44,958 nucleotides of DNA from Lachnospiraceae bacterium UBA7093 (GTDB lineage Bacteria > Bacillota > Clostridia > Lachnospirales > Lachnospiraceae): positions 28,055-73,012 of the forward strand of contig DKYT01000048.1 in the NCBI GenBank assembly GCA_002492465.1, read 5' to 3'. Below, piece by piece: positions 43,389 through 44,958 of the stretch; the first letter of the stretch is position 1, and each line of letters starts with the position of its first letter. Under the pieces are notes generated by a model. It was not told the DNA's origin and did no database searches. It saw nothing but the letters and a program-made list of their open reading frames with translations. The position numbers were made by a program, and so were the translations under genes.

Positions 43389-43456
43389 ATTGATTAAGGG
43401 ATAGTTGAGCTATATTTCTCATCTATCCCTTATTTAATACTCCCTTATTCAATTAG

Positions 43457-43527
43457 CAGGGGCAGTAGGAATCGAACCCACATCGACGGTTTTGGAGACC
43501 GCTGTTCTACCTTTGAACTATGCCCCT
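43457..43527 (-). tRNA. trnW: tRNA-Trp (CCA anticodon)
   Basis: A 71-base cloverleaf on the minus strand. The acceptor arms AGGGGCA / TGCCCCT have discriminator G and no encoded CCA. The D arm is GTTC/GAAC, the anticodon loop CTCCAAA reads UGG, and the T arm GTGGG-TTCGATT-CCTAC is intact. Confidence 0.95.
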
Positions 43528-43597
43528 AAATGGCAGCCCAAAGACCACCGAAAGAAATTATAACTTACTTCACCATTATCTGTCAATCCTTTTTCAT

Positions 43598-44680
43598 CTA
43601 ATATTGCAAATAATCTTCCGTGTCCTCTTCAATAATTCTGCTGAATTCTTTTACCTCTCTGGATACTTTATAATCCTTCTGAGCGTAAAGCAGTTCATGA
43701 AGCTTCACTACATTTTCCTCCAGGGAAACGGGCACCACGCAGGAGCCGTTTGTTCCAATGGTTCCACCGTTTCTCATTCCCTCAAAAGGAAAGCCGTCGC
43801 TTACCGTCACTTTATAGTCACCTACCATACCAAGCACCGGAAGAATATCCTCCACATCAAGGGAGGTCCTTATGCTGGGCAAAACCCCATACAGCGCTTC
43901 TGTGAGCGCACCCAGGGAAGAATGCTTTCCCTTTTCCATCATAGCTGTAAGCACATCTCTCTGCCTTTCGGCACGGCGGAAATCATCTCCTCCTCCATAA
44001 CGGATACGGCAGTACGCCGTTGCCTGCAAACCGTTCAGGTTCTGTTTCCCCGCCGCCGTTATCGGCGTATAGTCAATCCCCATTTCTTCCGCCATTGTAC
44101 TTTGATAATTATTTAAATGGGTAATTTCCACTTCGGTAATGTCCATTTCAATGCCGCCTAAAGCATCCACCGCCTTCATAAGTCCCTCAAAACCTACCGT
44201 AATATAGTCGGTAATATACAGATCCGTATTCAGATTCAGCATACCGATCGCCTGCTCAGGTCCTCCCTGGGCATATGCCGTATTACACTTTTTGTAGGTG
44301 TCGTTTCCAAGATTCAGATAGGTATCTCTATACACCGATACCAACCGGATCTCATGGGTGTCCATGTCAATAGAACAAATCATGATGGTATCGCTTCGGT
44401 TTCCCTTTCCAAGACTTCCGTCCCTGGCGTCCACGCCAAAAAACGCTATGTTAAAAATACCCGTATACTTGTCCTCCGCGCCTGCCTTCTCAGTATCTTC
44501 CACCATTTCCTTGACTTCTTCATTGACGGCTATATTTTCTTCCTTCAAATTGTCCTTTACCGCCCCGCCATCGCTGTCGGTGGCACGCAGTGTCACATAT
44601 AAAATACCAGCTGCTACCGCCAAGATAACCAACTCCAAAATAAACAGCGGAATGTGCTTAAGCCACTTTTTCTTGTCCAT
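43598..44680 (-). CDS. LytR-CpsA-Psr (LCP) family cell-wall ligase
   Basis: A 360-residue membrane-anchored enzyme of the LCP family, which attaches teichoic-acid-like or capsular polymers to peptidoglycan. A short cytoplasmic start, one transmembrane helix (about residues 9-31) and an acidic extracellular linker precede the domain. Core motifs are FFGVDARDG, NRSDTIMICSIDMDTHEIRLVSVYRDTYL (with conserved Arg and Asp) and YCRIRYGGGDDFRRAERQRDVL. The ATG has AAAGGAGCTAAAG in front. It stands alone next to the tRNA gene. Confidence 0.92.
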   Translation of the reverse strand: MDKKKWLKHIPLFILELVILAVAAGILYVTLRATDSDGGAVKDNLKEENIAVNEEVKEMVEDTEKAGAEDKYTGIFNIAFFGVDARDGSLGKGNRSDTIMICSIDMDTHEIRLVSVYRDTYLNLGNDTYKKCNTAYAQGGPEQAIGMLNLNTDLYITDYITVGFEGLMKAVDALGGIEMDITEVEITHLNNYQSTMAEEMGIDYTPITAAGKQNLNGLQATAYCRIRYGGGDDFRRAERQRDVLTAMMEKGKHSSLGALTEALYGVLPSIRTSLDVEDILPVLGMVGDYKVTVSDGFPFEGMRNGGTIGTNGSCVVPVSLEENVVKLHELLYAQKDYKVSREVKEFSRIIEEDTEDYLQY

Positions 44681-44751
44681 CTTTAGCTCCTTTAGATGTT
44701 CTTTTGCGTATAGTCCTGTTATATCTTACCATGAACTTGTCCATTTGAACA

Positions 44752-44796
44752 CTAAAATTTAAAATTTTCGTAAAATTTATGTAACAATTCCTCCAT
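44752..44796 (-). CDS. Possible 14-residue peptide, very uncertain
   Basis: ATG with GGAGGAGGCTGT upstream, followed by 14 sense codons (MEELLHKFYENFKF) and TAG, 71 bases before the LCP gene. It could be a leader peptide, or the chance remnant of a longer lost frame, since open codons continue upstream. No other support. Confidence 0.2.
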   Translation of the reverse strand: MEELLHKFYENFKF

Positions 44797-44853
44797 ACAG
44801 CCTCCTCCGGCAACGGGACACAGACCGATCGTACGGCGGGGCAGGGAGGGGCA

Positions 44854-44936
44854 GCGGAACCAATAGGGGTACAGGGTCTTAGCGAGAAATCGGTTATTTT
44901 ACTTACGGAATGGAAAAACACCCAGGGAGGTTCCGC
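44854..44936. other. GC-rich inverted repeat at the window edge, possible structured RNA
   Basis: Arms GCGGAACC (44854-44861) and GGTTCCGC (44929-44936) enclose 67 bases. The 280-base edge region has no convincing gene: the 98-codon minus-strand frame crossing it lacks a ribosome site and overlaps the LCP start. It may be part of a non-coding RNA continuing beyond the window. Confidence 0.3.
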
Positions 44937-44958
44937 CACGGATGGTAATGTCATTAAG

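Noticed and set aside
44658..44954. 98-codon minus-strand frame at the right edge
   Set aside because: No ribosome site, unusual composition, and it overlaps the LCP start; better explained as chance opening over a GC-rich non-coding stretch.
1..44958. CRISPR arrays, insertion sequences, prophage or integrase genes
   Set aside because: No regularly spaced direct repeats, transposase or integrase-like proteins were seen on either strand.

Overview
The window is chromosomal DNA from a low-to-mid GC Firmicute, most likely a gut clostridium of the Lachnospiraceae type. Signs are the dgt-dnaG-rpoD-trmK macromolecular-synthesis block, strong GGAGG ribosome sites with frequent GTG and TTG starts, a single-chain 1277-residue PurL, a VanRS-like two-component pair, and two alpha-glucan ABC uptake loci without their own ATPase. 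No insertion sequence, phage gene or CRISPR array was seen.

Layout. Positions 1-6605 (minus strand) hold dgt, dnaG, rpoD, trmK, a TGS-domain nucleoside kinase and the 5' part of the RNase P RNA gene. Positions 6696-10847 hold a hormone-sensitive-lipase-type hydrolase, a DUF4160/DUF2442 small-protein pair, an acyltransferase of the condensation/alcohol-acetyltransferase fold, a zinc-ribbon membrane protein and a small unknown gene. Positions 11061-12894 hold a response regulator and its kinase. Positions 12982-15394 (minus) form a compact candidate RiPP (ribosomally made, modified peptide) locus. It has its own promoter, a 26-residue three-cysteine peptide gene too short for ordinary ORF calling, a stem-loop, and two radical SAM enzymes, one with a full SPASM cysteine set. 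Just upstream of its promoter lies a decayed, internally deleted piece of purL.

Positions 15607-20807 (plus) form an overlapping operon: AraC-type regulator, MoxR ATPase, DUF58 protein and membrane transglutaminase. A 19-bp-stem bidirectional terminator separates it from purL (minus). Positions 24809-30935 are glucan locus A: a LacI regulator diverging from a lipoprotein binding protein, two permeases and a cytoplasmic GH13 enzyme. Positions 31009-33958 (minus) hold an unknown gene, a TetR regulator and two tandem AstE/AspA-like zinc deacylase homologues, of which the second has lost two of three zinc ligands. Positions 34076-42492 are glucan locus B: malQ, binding protein, MalF, MalG and a secreted GH13 lipoprotein on the minus strand. 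It diverges from a LacI regulator, and TTTCGTAAA-type repeats flank the promoters. The right end carries an AT-rich CPBP-like membrane gene, tRNA-Trp, an LCP-family cell-wall ligase and an unassigned GC-rich edge region.

Together, loci A and B would import maltodextrin-like sugars, trim them outside (lipoprotein amylase) and inside (GH13 enzyme, MalQ), and be induced through LacI-family repressors. The strongest candidate for an undescribed system is the short-peptide/two-radical-SAM locus at 12982-15394.
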